From AP-15 sp963702685 (GTDB taxonomy: Bacteria; Pseudomonadota; Alphaproteobacteria; ATCC43930; CGMCC-115725), in the NCBI GenBank assembly GCA_963702685.1, contig CAVPDQ010000009.1:248001-312000 (forward strand): DNA of 64,000 nt. The letters run 5' to 3'. Both the position numbers and the translations under genes were made by a program. The notes below the pieces were generated by a model that was not told the DNA's origin, did no database searches, and saw only the letters and a program-made list of their open reading frames with translations. Position 1 is the first letter of the stretch. Every line of letters starts with the position of its first letter. Positions 53,748-63,898 of the stretch are shown here, piece by piece.

Positions 53748-55245
53748 CTAAAGCGCCGCCGCCACGGCTTTCACTTCGGTGTAGAGCGCGATCGCCTCGT
53801 AGCCCATCTCGCGGCCCCAGCCCGATTGCTTGAAACCGCCGAAGGGCAGGGCCGGGTCGCCGAAATTGTGGGTGTTGATCCATACCGTGCCGGCCTTGAT
53901 GCGGCGCGCGAGCTTGTGGGCGATGCCGAGATCGCGGGTCCAGATGCTGGCGGCAAGACCATAGGTCGTGTCGTTGGCGGTGCGCGCGATACGGTCGAGA
54001 TCGTCGTCGTCGAACGGGATCGCGCAGACGACCGGTCCGAAGATCTCTTCGCGCACCACCGACATGTCCGGCCTCGTTTCGGTCAACACCGTCGGCTGCA
54101 CAAAATATCCCTGGTCGCCGACCCGGCCGCCGCCGGTCACCACCTGCGCACCCTGCTGCCTTCCGGCATCGAGATAGCCGGTGACGCGGCGGAACTGCTC
54201 GTCGGAGACCAGCGGGCCGAGCTGGGTCTCGGGGTCGAGGCCGTGGCCGACCCGGATTTTCCGGCATTGTCGGCCACCCCTTGCATCAGCCGGTCGAAGA
54301 TGCGGCGATGGGCATAAAGCCGCGAGCCGGCGGTGCAGCACTGCCCCATGTTGAAAAAGATCGCGCTCGACGTGCCGGCGATCGCGACATCCATATCGGC
54401 GTCGGGGAAGACGATCGCCGGCGACTTGCCGCCCAATTCCAGCGACACTTTTTTCAAATTGCCGGCGGCGGCCTGGACGATCAATTTGCCGACCTCGGTC
54501 GAGCCGGTGAACGCAACCTTGTCGACATCGGGATGGGCGGCGAGCGCCGCACCGGCGGTTTCGCCGAACCCGGTCAGGATGTTGACGACACCGGGCGGGA
54601 AGCCGGCCTCCTGGATCAGCTGGCCGAGCCGGATCGCCGAGAGCGGCGTCTGCTCGGCCGGCTTCAAGACGATCGTGCAGCCCGCAGCGAGCGCCGGGGC
54701 GATCTTCCACGCCGCCATCATCAACGGGAAGTTCCACGGGATGATCTGGCCGACGACGCCGATCGGCTCGCGCAAGGTATAAGCGTGCCAGTCGCCGGGC
54801 GCCGAAACGGTGATCGTGTCGCCGTTGATCTTGGTCGCCCAGCCGGCCATGTAGCGCAGGATTTCGTAGGAGCCGGGCAGGTCGGCCTGGCGCGCATCGC
54901 GGATCGGCTTGCCGTTGTCGAGCGCCTCGATCTCGGCGATCTCGTCCGCGTGCTGCTCGATCAGATCGCCGAGCTTCCAGATCAGCTTCGAGCGGCTCTG
55001 CGGCGACATCTTCGCCCACGGGCCTTCCTCAAAGGCGTGGCGCGCCGCCTTGACCGCCGCGTCGATATCGGCGGCATCGGCCTCGGCGACCGCGGCGATT
55101 GCTTGCCCGGTGGCCGGGTCGAACACATCGAAGCGCTTGCCCGACCGGGCGTCGAGCCATTCGCCGCCGATCAAGAGCCGGTGCTGCCGGCCAAAAACGC
55201 CGAAGCGGCGGCGCCCAAGCGTGCATGCGGACCCGCGACGTCCAT
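53748..55245 (-). pseudogene. aldehyde dehydrogenase with two frameshifts
   Basis: ATG 55245 after GGGAGGACCAATC gives MDVAGPHARLGAAASAFLAG and then a stop. One base off, near 55190, HRLLIGGEWLDARSGKRFDV begins the ALDH body in the next frame, through SLELGGKSP and MGQCCTAGS (catalytic Cys), to DNAGK near 54258. There the frame shifts again and continues IRVGHGLDPETQLGPLVSDE to FKQSGWGREMGYEAIALYTE. All motifs survive, so the two indels may be assembly errors. Indole-acetaldehyde/phenylacetaldehyde-type ALDH. Confidence 0.8.
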
Positions 55246-55263
55246 GATTGGTCCTCCCGATAA

Positions 55264-55287
55264 CGCTATATCCTAATAAATATAGCG
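55264..55287 (-). promoter_or_regulatory. palindromic operator-like site, copy A
   Basis: CGCTATAT-CCTAATAA-ATATAGCG: perfect 8-base arms with an 8-base spacer, 19 bases before the ALDH start at 55245. Near copies lie at 62112 and 63793, both upstream of minus-strand genes. Probably the site of a shared regulator, perhaps GntR-like (inference). Confidence 0.6.
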
Positions 55288-55393
55288 AGTCTCGGGAGAC
55301 CGGTGTCGAATCCGCTCGAACGTCGTGCGCCCGGGCTATAGATAGGGAGCGTCACACGATCAGCTGCGAGGCTCTCTCCATGTATTCGGCGCC

Positions 55394-55837
55394 ATGAACA
55401 GCGAGGTTGCGTTGCGGCATGCCGAGACGGCGGCCGAAATTGCCGCGTGCTATCCGGTGATGGTGCTGTTGCGGCCGCATCTTGCCGACGCCGGCGAGCT
55501 GGTCGCGCGCGTCGGTCGCCAGCGCGAGGCCGGCTATCGCCTGCTCGCCGCTTGGCGCGGCAGCGCGCCGGTGGCGCTCGCCGGCTATCGCTTCGAAGAA
55601 AATCTGATCCACGGCAGGTTTGTCTATGTCGACGACCTCGTCACCGCCGAAAGCGAGCGCGGCGGCGGGCTCGGCGCAAGGCTGCTCGATGCGGTCGCCG
55701 AGATCGGACGGGATGCCGGCTGCGGGCGGCTCGTGCTCGACACCGCGCTCGACAATGTGCTGGCCCACCGGTTTTATTACCGCGAGCGGCTGCTGGCGCG
55801 CGCCTTGCGCTTCAGCCGGCAGATCGCGCCCCGATGA
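55394..55837 (+). CDS. GNAT family N-acetyltransferase
   Basis: 147 residues. FVYVDDLVTAESERGGGLGA carries the acetyl-CoA pyrophosphate loop (R/Q-x-x-G-x-G/A as RGGGLG), and DTALDNVLAHRFYYRERLLA is motif B. The substrate is unknown. Its stop overlaps the start of the azoreductase gene (ATGA), so the two are co-translated. Confidence 0.83.
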   Translation: MNSEVALRHAETAAEIAACYPVMVLLRPHLADAGELVARVGRQREAGYRLLAAWRGSAPVALAGYRFEENLIHGRFVYVDDLVTAESERGGGLGARLLDAVAEIGRDAGCGRLVLDTALDNVLAHRFYYRERLLARALRFSRQIAPR

Positions 55838-56445
55838 CGACGATCCTGCAAATCCTGGTGAGCCCGCGCCCGCAAGCCTGGAGCCGGCGCGTCGCGGGCG
55901 AGGTTGCCGCGCGGATCGCGGCGCTGTGCCCCGGCGCCGTTGTCGCGACCGACGATCTCGCGGCCGATCCGCCGCCGCACCCCGATCGCGACCTCTATGA
56001 CGCCATCCTGTCGCCGACCCCCGACGACGATCCGCGATTTCTCTTGTCGGAGCGCTATATCGCCGAGCTCGAAGCCGCCGATTTTGTCGTCATCGGCACA
56101 CCGATGAACAATTTCACCGTGCCCTCGACCTTGAAGGCTTGGATCGACCATATCGTGCGCATCCGCCGCACCTTCCGCTCGACGCCCGAGGGCAAGATCG
56201 GGCTGCTGCGCGACCGGCCGCTGATCGTCGCCAGCGCCCATGGCGGCTACGTCACGACGCCGCCGCACCAGCCCGACTTCCTGACCCCGTATCTCCGTGC
56301 CGTTTTTGAAACGATCGGCATCCCCTCGGTCGAATTCCTCCGCCTCGAAGGCATGGCCCGCGGCCCCGAGGCGGTGGCCCGCGCCCTCGACACGGCAGCG
56401 ACCTGGATCGACCAACGGCTCCCGGCGCTGATCCGCCAGCGGTGA
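55834..56445 (+). CDS. azoR: FMN-dependent NADH-azoreductase
   Basis: 203 residues, flavodoxin-like fold. ILQILVSPRPQAWSRRVAGE near the N-terminus binds FMN phosphate, PMNNFTVPSTLKAWIDHIVR is the AzoR signature, and VASAHGGYVTTPPHQPDFLT is the second flavin loop. AzoR reduces azo dyes and quinones with NADH. Coupled with a GNAT gene. Confidence 0.87.
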   Translation: MTTILQILVSPRPQAWSRRVAGEVAARIAALCPGAVVATDDLAADPPPHPDRDLYDAILSPTPDDDPRFLLSERYIAELEAADFVVIGTPMNNFTVPSTLKAWIDHIVRIRRTFRSTPEGKIGLLRDRPLIVASAHGGYVTTPPHQPDFLTPYLRAVFETIGIPSVEFLRLEGMARGPEAVARALDTAATWIDQRLPALIRQR

Positions 56446-56525
56446 TGGTCCCCAACGTCGTCCGTCGGGATTGTCAGCCAATCCGGACATGGCTATAGAG
56501 GCGGCGATCTAGGCAGGGGCAGCAC

Positions 56526-57929
56526 ATGATCCACCGTCCAAACGCGACCGGGCTGCTCGCGGCTGCGCTGGCAACGGTCCTTTCGGGCCACGCAACCGCA
56601 CAGCCTGCCACGGATTTGGGTGCGGCAGCCACCCGAGCGTACATATACGGCTATCCGCTGGTGACCATGGAGCTGACCCGGCGCAGCTTCACGAATGTCG
56701 CGGCACCGAACGGCAAAAGCGCGCCGATGGGATATTTCGTCAATATCCCGAAGTATCCGGCGGCGAGCGACAAGCGCGTGACCGCTCCCAATGCCGATAC
56801 GCTGTATTCGACGGCTTGGATCGATGTCGGTAAAGAACCGTATATTCTGCATGTGCCGGACGAGCACGGCCGCTACTACTTGATGCCGATGCTGGACGGC
56901 TGGACCACCGTGTTCGCCGACCCCGGCAAGCGTACCACCGGCACCGATGCTGCTGATTTCGCCATTACCGGCCCGGGCTGGAAAGGCACGCTTCCTGCGG
57001 GCGTCAAGGCCGCGTACCAGTCGCCGACCAGCATCGTCTGGGTGCTGGGCCGCACCTATTCGTCGGGCACGCCGGCGGACTACGCGGCGGTGAACGCGAT
57101 CCAGGCGCAATACAAGCTCACCCCGCTCAGCTCGTATGGGAAGCCGTATACGCCGCCACCGGGAAGCGTAAACCCCGCCTGGGAGAGCAACGAGCCGGTT
57201 CGCGAACAGGTCGATGCGATGGATGGCGCGACCTATTTCAAGCTGCTGGCCGAGCTGATGAAGACCAATCCACCGGTCGCCGCCGATGCGCCGATGGTCG
57301 CCGCCATGGCGACGATCGGCCTGGCGCCGGGGCAGGATTTCGACGCGGCGAAGCTCAGCGCGGCACAGGTGGCGGCGGTGCAGGCGGCGCCCAAGCCGGC
57401 GCAGGCCGAAATCATGGGCCTGCTCAAAAGGCAGCAGCTCGTCAATGGCTGGGCGGTCACGAAGACCGGCATCTACGGCACGGCGTACACATTCCGCGCG
57501 CTCGTCACGGCGATCGGGCTCGGCGCCAACCGGCCGCAGGACGCGATCTACCCGGTCGGCGAGGCCGATGCGGCCGGCAAGCCGCTCGATGCCGCCAGCC
57601 GCTATATCATCCATTTCGACAAGGGACAGCTGCCGCCGGTAGACGGGTTCTGGTCGCTGACCATGTATGACGACCAGTACTTCTTCGTGCCGAACCGGCT
57701 CAACCGCTACACGCTCAGCGCGCGCAATGCGCTCAAGCACAACGCCGACGGCTCGGTCGATCTGTACCTCCAGGCGACATCGCCGGGCGCGGCGCGGGAA
57801 TCCAACTGGCTGCCGACACCGCAGTCAGGCAAGTTCATTCCGATGTTGCGACTGTACTGGCCGAAGGAGACGCCGCCGTCCATTCTGGACGGCACATGGA
57901 AGCCTCCGGCGATTCAGCGCGCGACTTAA
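56526..57929 (+). CDS. periplasmic DUF1254/DUF1214 protein
   Basis: 467 residues with a signal peptide ending near TAQPA. The N domain (DUF1254) has RAYIYGYPLVTMELTRRSF, VTAPNADTLYSTAWIDVGKE and YYLMPMLDGWTTVFADPGKR. The C domain (DUF1214) has PPVDGFWSLTMYDDQYFFVP, NRLNRYTLSARNAL and SNWLPTPQSGKFIPMLRLYW. Function is unknown; such proteins are common and secreted. Monocistronic. Confidence 0.9.
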   Translation: MIHRPNATGLLAAALATVLSGHATAQPATDLGAAATRAYIYGYPLVTMELTRRSFTNVAAPNGKSAPMGYFVNIPKYPAASDKRVTAPNADTLYSTAWIDVGKEPYILHVPDEHGRYYLMPMLDGWTTVFADPGKRTTGTDAADFAITGPGWKGTLPAGVKAAYQSPTSIVWVLGRTYSSGTPADYAAVNAIQAQYKLTPLSSYGKPYTPPPGSVNPAWESNEPVREQVDAMDGATYFKLLAELMKTNPPVAADAPMVAAMATIGLAPGQDFDAAKLSAAQVAAVQAAPKPAQAEIMGLLKRQQLVNGWAVTKTGIYGTAYTFRALVTAIGLGANRPQDAIYPVGEADAAGKPLDAASRYIIHFDKGQLPPVDGFWSLTMYDDQYFFVPNRLNRYTLSARNALKHNADGSVDLYLQATSPGAARESNWLPTPQSGKFIPMLRLYWPKETPPSILDGTWKPPAIQRAT

Positions 57930-58196
57930 GGCGACTGCGTGCTCGAGCGAGCGCCAGCGCCGGTCCCAAATCCGGGGTCCAGCTCATGGCATCGGCATCG
58001 GGCTGCTGTCGGGCGGCAGCATCAGGAACGGGTCGAGCGCATCGGCCAAAGCGTTGATCGAGGGCGCCGGCAGGGTGCTCCTCAGTGGCGCCGGCAACGC
58101 CGGCCCCAAGCACCTCGTCGCCACCCTCTCCGACCACGCCTCGATCGCCGCCACCCAGCTCTTCTTCATCAGTTGACGCCACCGCCGGCATCGCTA
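57930..58196. other. gap before the IS element, no supported gene
   Basis: A 61-codon minus-strand frame (57984-58169, starting MKKSWVAAIEAWSERVA) and a plus-strand frame exist but neither is clearly coding. It may be the debris of a gene broken by the IS630-type insertion. Confidence 0.5.
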
Positions 58197-59374
58197 GTGT
58201 CCTGGCTCGCAAATATCGACTAATATCTGCGGTGGGTGAATTTGCGGAAGGATTGCGGGGATGGCGCGGCCGATCAAGCGATTGGTGACGGAGCCGGATG
58301 TTGCGAAGGAGCTTCGCCGGCGATCGCGCTCGACCACCATCGGGGTGCGCGAGCGCGACCGCGCCGCGATCATCCTGCTGCGGCTGGAGGGGGTCGGCGT
58401 CGCCGCCGTCGCGGCGCAGCTGAACACAACGGCAAAGCGGGTTTCGACCTGGTCGCGGCGGTTTGAGATTTCCGGTCTCAAAGGCCTCGACGAGCGGCCG
58501 GGGCGCGGTCGCAAGCCGTCGATCCCGGCGGCGAAAGCGGCGTGTGTCGTCAGCGAGGCGACGCGTCCGCCGAACGGCCGAACCCGCTGGAGCATCCGCT
58601 CGATGGGCCGGCATGCCGGCATCTCGGCAAGCTCGGTTCAGCGCATCTGGTCGAAGAACGAGCTGAAGCCGCACCGCGTGAAGACCTTCAAGCTGTCGAA
58701 CGACCCGCAGTTCGAGGAGAAGTTCTGGGATGTGATCGGGCTCTATCTCGACCCGCCGGCCCAGGCGCTGGTGCTGTGCTGCGACGAGAAATCGCAATGC
58801 CAGGCGCTCGAACGCACCCAGCTCGGCTTGCCGCTGGCGCCAAGACGGCCACCCACCATGACGCACGATTATACCCGGCACGGCACGATCACCCTGTTTG
58901 CCGCCTTGAGCCAACTGACCGGCAAGCTGATCGCCCGCACCGAGACCAACCACACCCATGTCGAATGGCTGCGCTTCCTCAAGCAGATCGATCGCGAGAC
59001 CCCGCGCGAGCTCGATCTGCATCTGATCGCCGACAACTACGCCACCCACAAACATCCCAAGGTGCGGGCCTGGCTGGATAATCACTCCCGCTTCACCATG
59101 CACTTCACGCCGACCTCCTCGTCCTGGCTCAATCTGGTCGAGCGCTTCTTCGCCGATCTGACCGCCGATGTGATCCGCGCCGGCAGCTTCGCCTCGGTCA
59201 ACGACCTGGTGCGCGACATCAACACCTATCTCGCCGCGCGCAACGCCGATCCAAAGCCCTACCGCTGGCGGGCACAGGGCGCCGACATCCTCGCCAAAAT
59301 CAAACGCGCCCGCGCCACCCTCGAAAATCTCTCCGCCGCATGAGTTATTGATCGGCAATTGAGATTCAGGACAC
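58197..59374 (+). mobile_element. IS630-family insertion sequence, complete
   Basis: 1178 bases. The ends are inverted: GTGTCCTGGCTCGCAAAT at the left and ...CAGGACAC at the right (eight perfect terminal bases). TA is duplicated on both sides (58195-58196 and 59375-59376), as expected for the family. It carries one uninterrupted transposase gene, so it appears recent and possibly active. Confidence 0.88.
58261..59343 (+). CDS. IS630-family transposase
   Basis: 360 residues. N-terminal helix-turn-helix repeats (VAAVAAQLNTTAKRVSTWSR and GRHAGISASSVQRIWSKNEL) bind the ends. The DDE catalytic triad is in LVLCCDEKSQCQALERTQ, LHLIADNYATHKHPKVRAWL and SSWLNLVERFFADLT. Complete and without frameshift. 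Confidence 0.93.
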   Translation: MARPIKRLVTEPDVAKELRRRSRSTTIGVRERDRAAIILLRLEGVGVAAVAAQLNTTAKRVSTWSRRFEISGLKGLDERPGRGRKPSIPAAKAACVVSEATRPPNGRTRWSIRSMGRHAGISASSVQRIWSKNELKPHRVKTFKLSNDPQFEEKFWDVIGLYLDPPAQALVLCCDEKSQCQALERTQLGLPLAPRRPPTMTHDYTRHGTITLFAALSQLTGKLIARTETNHTHVEWLRFLKQIDRETPRELDLHLIADNYATHKHPKVRAWLDNHSRFTMHFTPTSSSWLNLVERFFADLTADVIRAGSFASVNDLVRDINTYLAARNADPKPYRWRAQGADILAKIKRARATLENLSAA

Positions 59375-59423
59375 TAGCAGCTCCCGGCACTGATCCGCCG
59401 CCGGCGATACGGCGCGGCGGTCG

Positions 59424-60149
59424 TCAGATTTTGAGGTTGCGTGCTTGCCGTGTCGGCTGTGTCACTGGTGCGGCTTCCCGACGGATTAGATAGAGGCCCG
59501 CCAGAGCAGCCGCGAGCAGGGCGGCACCCGGCGGTTCCGGCACCGGCGCCGGGTTGAGGTCGTATGCCGCCTGCTCCCGAGGCGGGCCGAAGTCGTTGTG
59601 CCAGAAATCCGGCGAGCAGCACGCGCTCGGCGGGTCCTCGGGCCATGAAGACGTGCCGTTCGCCCAGCGGAAAATGTTGTCTGAAGAATCCATCGGCGGC
59701 GTCTGGTCCAGGATCGACAGCCAATAGGTCGTGTCTGCGGCGAGGCTGACCCCGGTCGGCAAGGTTGCGCCGAACTTGACGATTTCGGCGGTCCCGCCGG
59801 TGCCGGCATCCGGTTCGCTGAGGCCGGTATCGGTGGCTGTCGCGGTGACGAGCTCCGATGCAAAGCTGGCAGTAGCAGGGAGGCCGCCAATGTCTTGGTA
59901 GAGATCGACCCGGAACGAGACATCTGACGGAAAGGTGTTGAGGATGTTGTCGCCGTACCAGTCGAGCTTCTGCAAGGTCGCGGCGGCAGACAGCCGAAAC
60001 GCATCTGCCCACTGCTGCAACGGGTAGGAAAAACCGCCGCCGTCGCCATTCAGGCTCAAGCTTTGCGAGTAGATCGATGCTCGGGCAGGTGATGCGAGCG
60101 CCAAGCCCATTGCTGCCATGACAAAGACGAAAGAGGGCGTCGTCTTCAT
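59424..60149 (-). CDS. exported PEP-CTERM sorting-domain protein
   Basis: 241 residues. Signal peptide to SPARAS, a beta-rich body, and the C-terminal sorting tag PAPVPEPPGAALLAAALAGL followed by a hydrophobic helix and basic RREA, the substrate tag of exosortase. DTTYWLSILDQTPP resembles choice-of-anchor modules. Its ATG overlaps the stop of the truncated molybdenum hydroxylase gene (ATGA), which is probably fortuitous. An exosortase gene is not in the window. Confidence 0.75.
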   Translation of the reverse strand: MKTTPSFVFVMAAMGLALASPARASIYSQSLSLNGDGGGFSYPLQQWADAFRLSAAATLQKLDWYGDNILNTFPSDVSFRVDLYQDIGGLPATASFASELVTATATDTGLSEPDAGTGGTAEIVKFGATLPTGVSLAADTTYWLSILDQTPPMDSSDNIFRWANGTSSWPEDPPSACCSPDFWHNDFGPPREQAAYDLNPAPVPEPPGAALLAAALAGLYLIRREAAPVTQPTRQARNLKI

Positions 60150-61168
60150 GTCGATTGCTCCAAGGTCAGGTTGTTGCCCTGATTGCAGAAGGGAGTCCGG
60201 GGGTCAAGCCGTTCTGCTTCCGGTTGTCGGGCGGCCTGGATGGCTTGCCAGACGCGCAAGGGCGTGGCCGGCATGTCGAGGTGGCGGATGCCGTATTCTG
60301 ACAAAGCATCGACGACCGCGTTCATCACCGCCGGCAACGACCCGGCGCAGCCGGCCTCGCCGCAGCCCTTGGCGCCGAGCGGATTGGTCTTGGCCGGCAC
60401 CGGATGGCTGGCGATCTGGAACGAGCAGACATCGGAGGCGCGCGGCAGCGCGTAATCGGTAAAGGAGCCGGTCAGGAGCTGGCCGTCTTCATCGAACACC
60501 GTGCGCTCCATCAACGCCTGGCCGATCCCCTGGACGACGCCGCCATGCGCCTGGCCCGCCACCAGGAGCGGGTTCACGATCACGCCGAAATCGTTGACCA
60601 TCGAATATTTGACGACCGAGACGACACCGGTTTCGGGATCGATCTCGACCTCGGCGATGTGAACGCCGTTGGGAAAGGCCGAGGGTGTGCTTTCCATGAC
60701 ATGCTGCACGTCGAGCGAGTCGGGCAGCTCGGGCGGCAGCGCCAATCCGGTGCGGACCTGCCGCGCCAATTCGATGATGTCGATCGACCGGTCGGTGCCG
60801 GCGATGACAAACCGCCCGTTTACAAGCTCGATGTCCGCGGCGGCGGCTTCGAGCGCATGAGCGGCGATCGCGCGGCCTTTCTCGATGACCTTTTCGGCCG
60901 CCTCCAAGATCGCGGTGCCGCTCGCCATCAAGGATTTCGAGCCGCCGGTGCCGCCGCCGGCGATCAATTCGTCGCTGTCGCCTTGCAAGAGGCGAATGCG
61001 GTCGAACGGGATGCCGAGCCGTTGGTGCAGGATTTGCGCAAACGGCGTCCAATGGCCCTGGCCGTAATCGAGCGTGCCGGTGATGATCGTGACCGCACCG
61101 TCGGCCTCAAAGCGAATCCCGCCCATCTCGTTGGCCGGCGGGCCGGTGACTTCGAGATAGTCAGAAAG
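60146..61168 (-). pseudogene. molybdenum hydroxylase large subunit, 5'-truncated (C-terminal 340 codons)
   Basis: SDYLEVTGPPANEMGGIRFE is the start of the second Mo-cofactor domain; QGHWTPFAQILHQRLGIPFD, RLLQGDSDELIAGGGTGGSK, VNDFGVIVNPLLVAGQAHGG and GAKGCGEAGCAGSLPAVMNA with the catalytic Glu follow. All of the N-terminal 450 or so residues are missing. The upstream DNA is a different gene (next entry) in another frame. It resembles CoxL-like aldehyde/CO dehydrogenases more than the copy at 18992. Confidence 0.8.
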
Positions 61169-62091
61169 CTCGCATCGATCGCCTCGACCTCGCGCCGGAG
61201 CTCGGCCTCCCGCTGCTCGGCGGCGGCTCGGGCGTCGCGTTCGGCCGCCAAAACCGAGCGGGCTTCGGCAAGCTGGCCGGTCAGGCGTTCGCCGCGTCTT
61301 TCGGAGCGGTCGAGCCGGGATTTCAAATCGGCCGCGAGCGTTGTCCATGCTGCGTCGGCCTTGGCCGGCGGCTCGTCGGATGGCGCGGAACGCGGCTCGA
61401 TCCTGTCCTCCAGCGCCTGGCTGAGCCCGCGGATCGTCCGGTCGCGGGCGACGATCGCGTCGTGCAGCTGCTGCTGCTGGCGCTGCACCTTGGCCTGGAG
61501 GCCGGCGTTCTCGACTTCGAGCCGGCAGAGGCGACGGATATCGGCGCGATTGGCGGCGCCCACGAGGTGCGAGAGCATGTGCACCTCGGCAAAGATCTCG
61601 CGCACCAAGGCATCGTTTGTTGCCGGATGGGTCAGCGCCGCCCAATAGGCGCCCGGGATCTCGCCGCGCTGCACCGCCTCCCGCCACAAGGCGGCGACCT
61701 CGGCCGCGCTCTTGGCGCGGGCGAGCTGGTTGATGGCGACGCGGTGGCGCCGGTCGAGCGCCTTGTGCAGCAGCTTGGCGCCGTCATGGTGCTTGCCCGC
61801 GAGCACGACGCCGCTCGCATGCAGATCGTGCTCGCTGGCGGTGGCGATCTCCTTGCGGCCGAGCTTGGTGAGAACCTGGCGCAGCTCGGCGTTGGTCAGG
61901 CAGGTGCCGATGATCGAGCAATGCAGGTTGGTGTCGAAATCCCAGATCTTGCGCCGGCTTTGCGATTGCGGCGCCAGGATTTGCCGCATCTGAAAGGTCA
62001 ATTCCCGCTCGCCCAATCGCGGCGGCGATGTCGGGTCGAACAAGACGGGTGGCGGCCCGTTGAGGGTGAGCTCGGCGGCGATCCGGGTCAT
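61169..62091 (-). pseudogene. DUF2325 protein, 3'-truncated
   Basis: From ATG 62091 about 307 codons: LRQVLTKLGRKEIATASEHD, GVVLAGKHHDGAKLLHKALD, AYWAALTHPATNDALVREIF, EVHMLSHLVGAANRADIRRL and a long coiled coil (VQRQQQQLHDAIVARDRTIR...). This is the N-terminal helical half of DUF2325 proteins; the Rossmann-like DUF2325 domain itself is replaced at about 61169 by molybdenum hydroxylase sequence in another frame. A palindromic site lies just upstream. Confidence 0.72.
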
Positions 62092-62111
62092 GCCTGCTGC
62101 CTGGAAGAGAT

Positions 62112-62134
62112 CGTAATATCTTATAGGATATAAC
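62112..62134 (-). promoter_or_regulatory. palindromic operator-like site, copy C
   Basis: CGTAATATCTTATAGGATAT with an inverted centre, 21 bases before the DUF2325 start at 62091. It is a near match to the copies at 55264 and 63793. Confidence 0.55.
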
Positions 62135-62207
62135 ACCAGCCGCCGAAGCTTGCGCAAGCGGGAGATGCGGGTGCAGGACCGAAGGGGCTGGCCCGCACCC
62201 TCGCCGG

Positions 62208-63641
62208 TCAGAGCCCGGCCTGGCTGACGAATTTGGTGTTCAGATAGGCTTCGATCGCCTCCGACCCGCCTTCCGAGCCATAGCCCGAATCCTTGACCCC
62301 GCCAAACGGCACCTCGGGCAGCGCCAGCCCGTGATGGTTGATCGAGATCATCCCGGTCTCGACCGCCGCGGCGATCGCCTGCGCGGTCTTGGCCGAACGG
62401 GTATAGGCGTAGGCGGCGAGCCCATAGGGCAGGCGGTTGGCTTCCTCGACGACATCGTCAAAGCTTTTGAACGGCGCGATCACCGCGACCGGGCCAAATG
62501 GCTCCTCGTTCATGATGCGCGCGCCCATCGGGACGTCGGTCAAGACCGTCGGCTCGAAGAAATTGCCCTTGTTGCCGATGCGGCTGCCGCCGGCGTTGAG
62601 CTTCGCGCCCTTGTGCACCGCGTCGCCGATAAAGGCCTCCATCGCGGCGATGCGGCGCTCGTTGGCCATCGGCCCCATCTGGGTCGCGCGGTCCATGCCG
62701 TCGCCGACCCGCGCCGCCCTGACGCCTGCGGTGAACTTGCCGACGAAATCGTTGTAGACGCCCTCCTGCACCAGGAGCCGGGTCGGCGAGACGCAGACTT
62801 GGCCAGCGTTGCGCAGCTTGTTGACCGAGAGCAGCTTGGCGGCGAGATCGACATCGGCATCGTCGAAGACGATCGACGGCGCATGCCCGCCCAATTCCAT
62901 CGTCACCCGCTTCATGTGCGCGCCGGCGAGCGCTGCCAGCTGCTTGCCGACCGCGGTCGAGCCGGTGAACGAGACTTTCCGAATGATCGGATGCGGGATC
63001 AGATATTCGGAGATCTCCGCCGGGACGCCGTAGACCAGGTTGACCACCCCGGCCGGCACGCCGGCGTCGGCGAAGCAGCGGATCAGCTCGGCCGGCGAGG
63101 CCGGGGTCTCCTCCGGCGCCTTGACGATGATCGAGCAGCCCGCCGCGAGCGCGCAGGACAATTTCCGCACCACCTGGTTGATCGGGAAGTTCCAGGGCGT
63201 GAACGCCGCGACCGGACCGACCGGCTCCTTGACGACGAGCTGGTAGACGCCCTCGGCCCGCGCCGGGATGACCCGGCCATAGGCGCGCCGCGCCTCTTCG
63301 GCGAACCAGTCGATGACATCGGCGCCGGCTAGCGTTTCGCCTTTGGCTTCGGGCAGCGGCTTGCCCTGCTCGAGGGTCAGGAGCGGTGCGATCACATCGG
63401 CCCGCTCGCGCAACAGGCTCGCGGCCTTGCGCATAACTTTGGAGCGCTCGAAGGCCGACACCTTGCGCCAGGCGCGAAACCCCTTGTCGGCGGCGTCGAG
63501 CGCGTGGTCGAGATCGCTCTTGTCGGCATGGGCGACGGTGCCGATCTCCTCGCCGGTCGCCGGGTTGACCACCGGGATCGAGCGGCCGCCCGCGGCCTTT
63601 GTCCATTGCCCGTCGATAAACAGCAATACGTCCCTATACAT
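62208..63641 (-). CDS. succinate-semialdehyde dehydrogenase-like NAD(P)-dependent aldehyde dehydrogenase
   Basis: 477 residues from ATG 63641 after GAGGACACCCGC. The catalytic Cys283 (RNAGQVCVSPTR), Glu249 (MELGGHAP), AAFTPWNFPINQVVRKL cofactor region and PFGGVKDSGYGSEGGSEAIE at the end fit the GabD/KGSADH group. It may oxidise semialdehydes from aromatic or amine breakdown. The palindromic site 152 bases upstream may control it. Confidence 0.88.
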   Translation of the reverse strand: MYRDVLLFIDGQWTKAAGGRSIPVVNPATGEEIGTVAHADKSDLDHALDAADKGFRAWRKVSAFERSKVMRKAASLLRERADVIAPLLTLEQGKPLPEAKGETLAGADVIDWFAEEARRAYGRVIPARAEGVYQLVVKEPVGPVAAFTPWNFPINQVVRKLSCALAAGCSIIVKAPEETPASPAELIRCFADAGVPAGVVNLVYGVPAEISEYLIPHPIIRKVSFTGSTAVGKQLAALAGAHMKRVTMELGGHAPSIVFDDADVDLAAKLLSVNKLRNAGQVCVSPTRLLVQEGVYNDFVGKFTAGVRAARVGDGMDRATQMGPMANERRIAAMEAFIGDAVHKGAKLNAGGSRIGNKGNFFEPTVLTDVPMGARIMNEEPFGPVAVIAPFKSFDDVVEEANRLPYGLAAYAYTRSAKTAQAIAAAVETGMISINHHGLALPEVPFGGVKDSGYGSEGGSEAIEAYLNTKFVSQAGL

Positions 63642-63792
63642 GCGGGTGTCCTCACAGCACGAGATGGAAGGTGTGGCTTGCAACGGTGATGCATGCGCGC
63701 ATTTTACCGCCGGCCTCTCCGACGACGCGGAAGCGAGATTTCCATGAGCTGGGCATCGACGCCCTCAAACGGAATGCGCGCCATCGTCGCTG

Positions 63793-63816
63793 CGCTATAT
63801 CTTATAAAATATATCG
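63793..63816 (-). promoter_or_regulatory. palindromic operator-like site, copy B
   Basis: CGCTATAT-CTTATAAA-ATATATCG, one mismatch from a perfect palindrome and the same 8-8-8 spacing as copy A. It lies between the ALDH gene (minus) and the partial monooxygenase gene (plus), so it could control either. Confidence 0.6.
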
Positions 63817-63898
63817 ATTGGAAGGACCCTTGTCGATCGGTTTGATGGACGGGGCCGTAAAATCCGGCTAATCCCGCGCAGCCGTCGCGGGAGGGACC

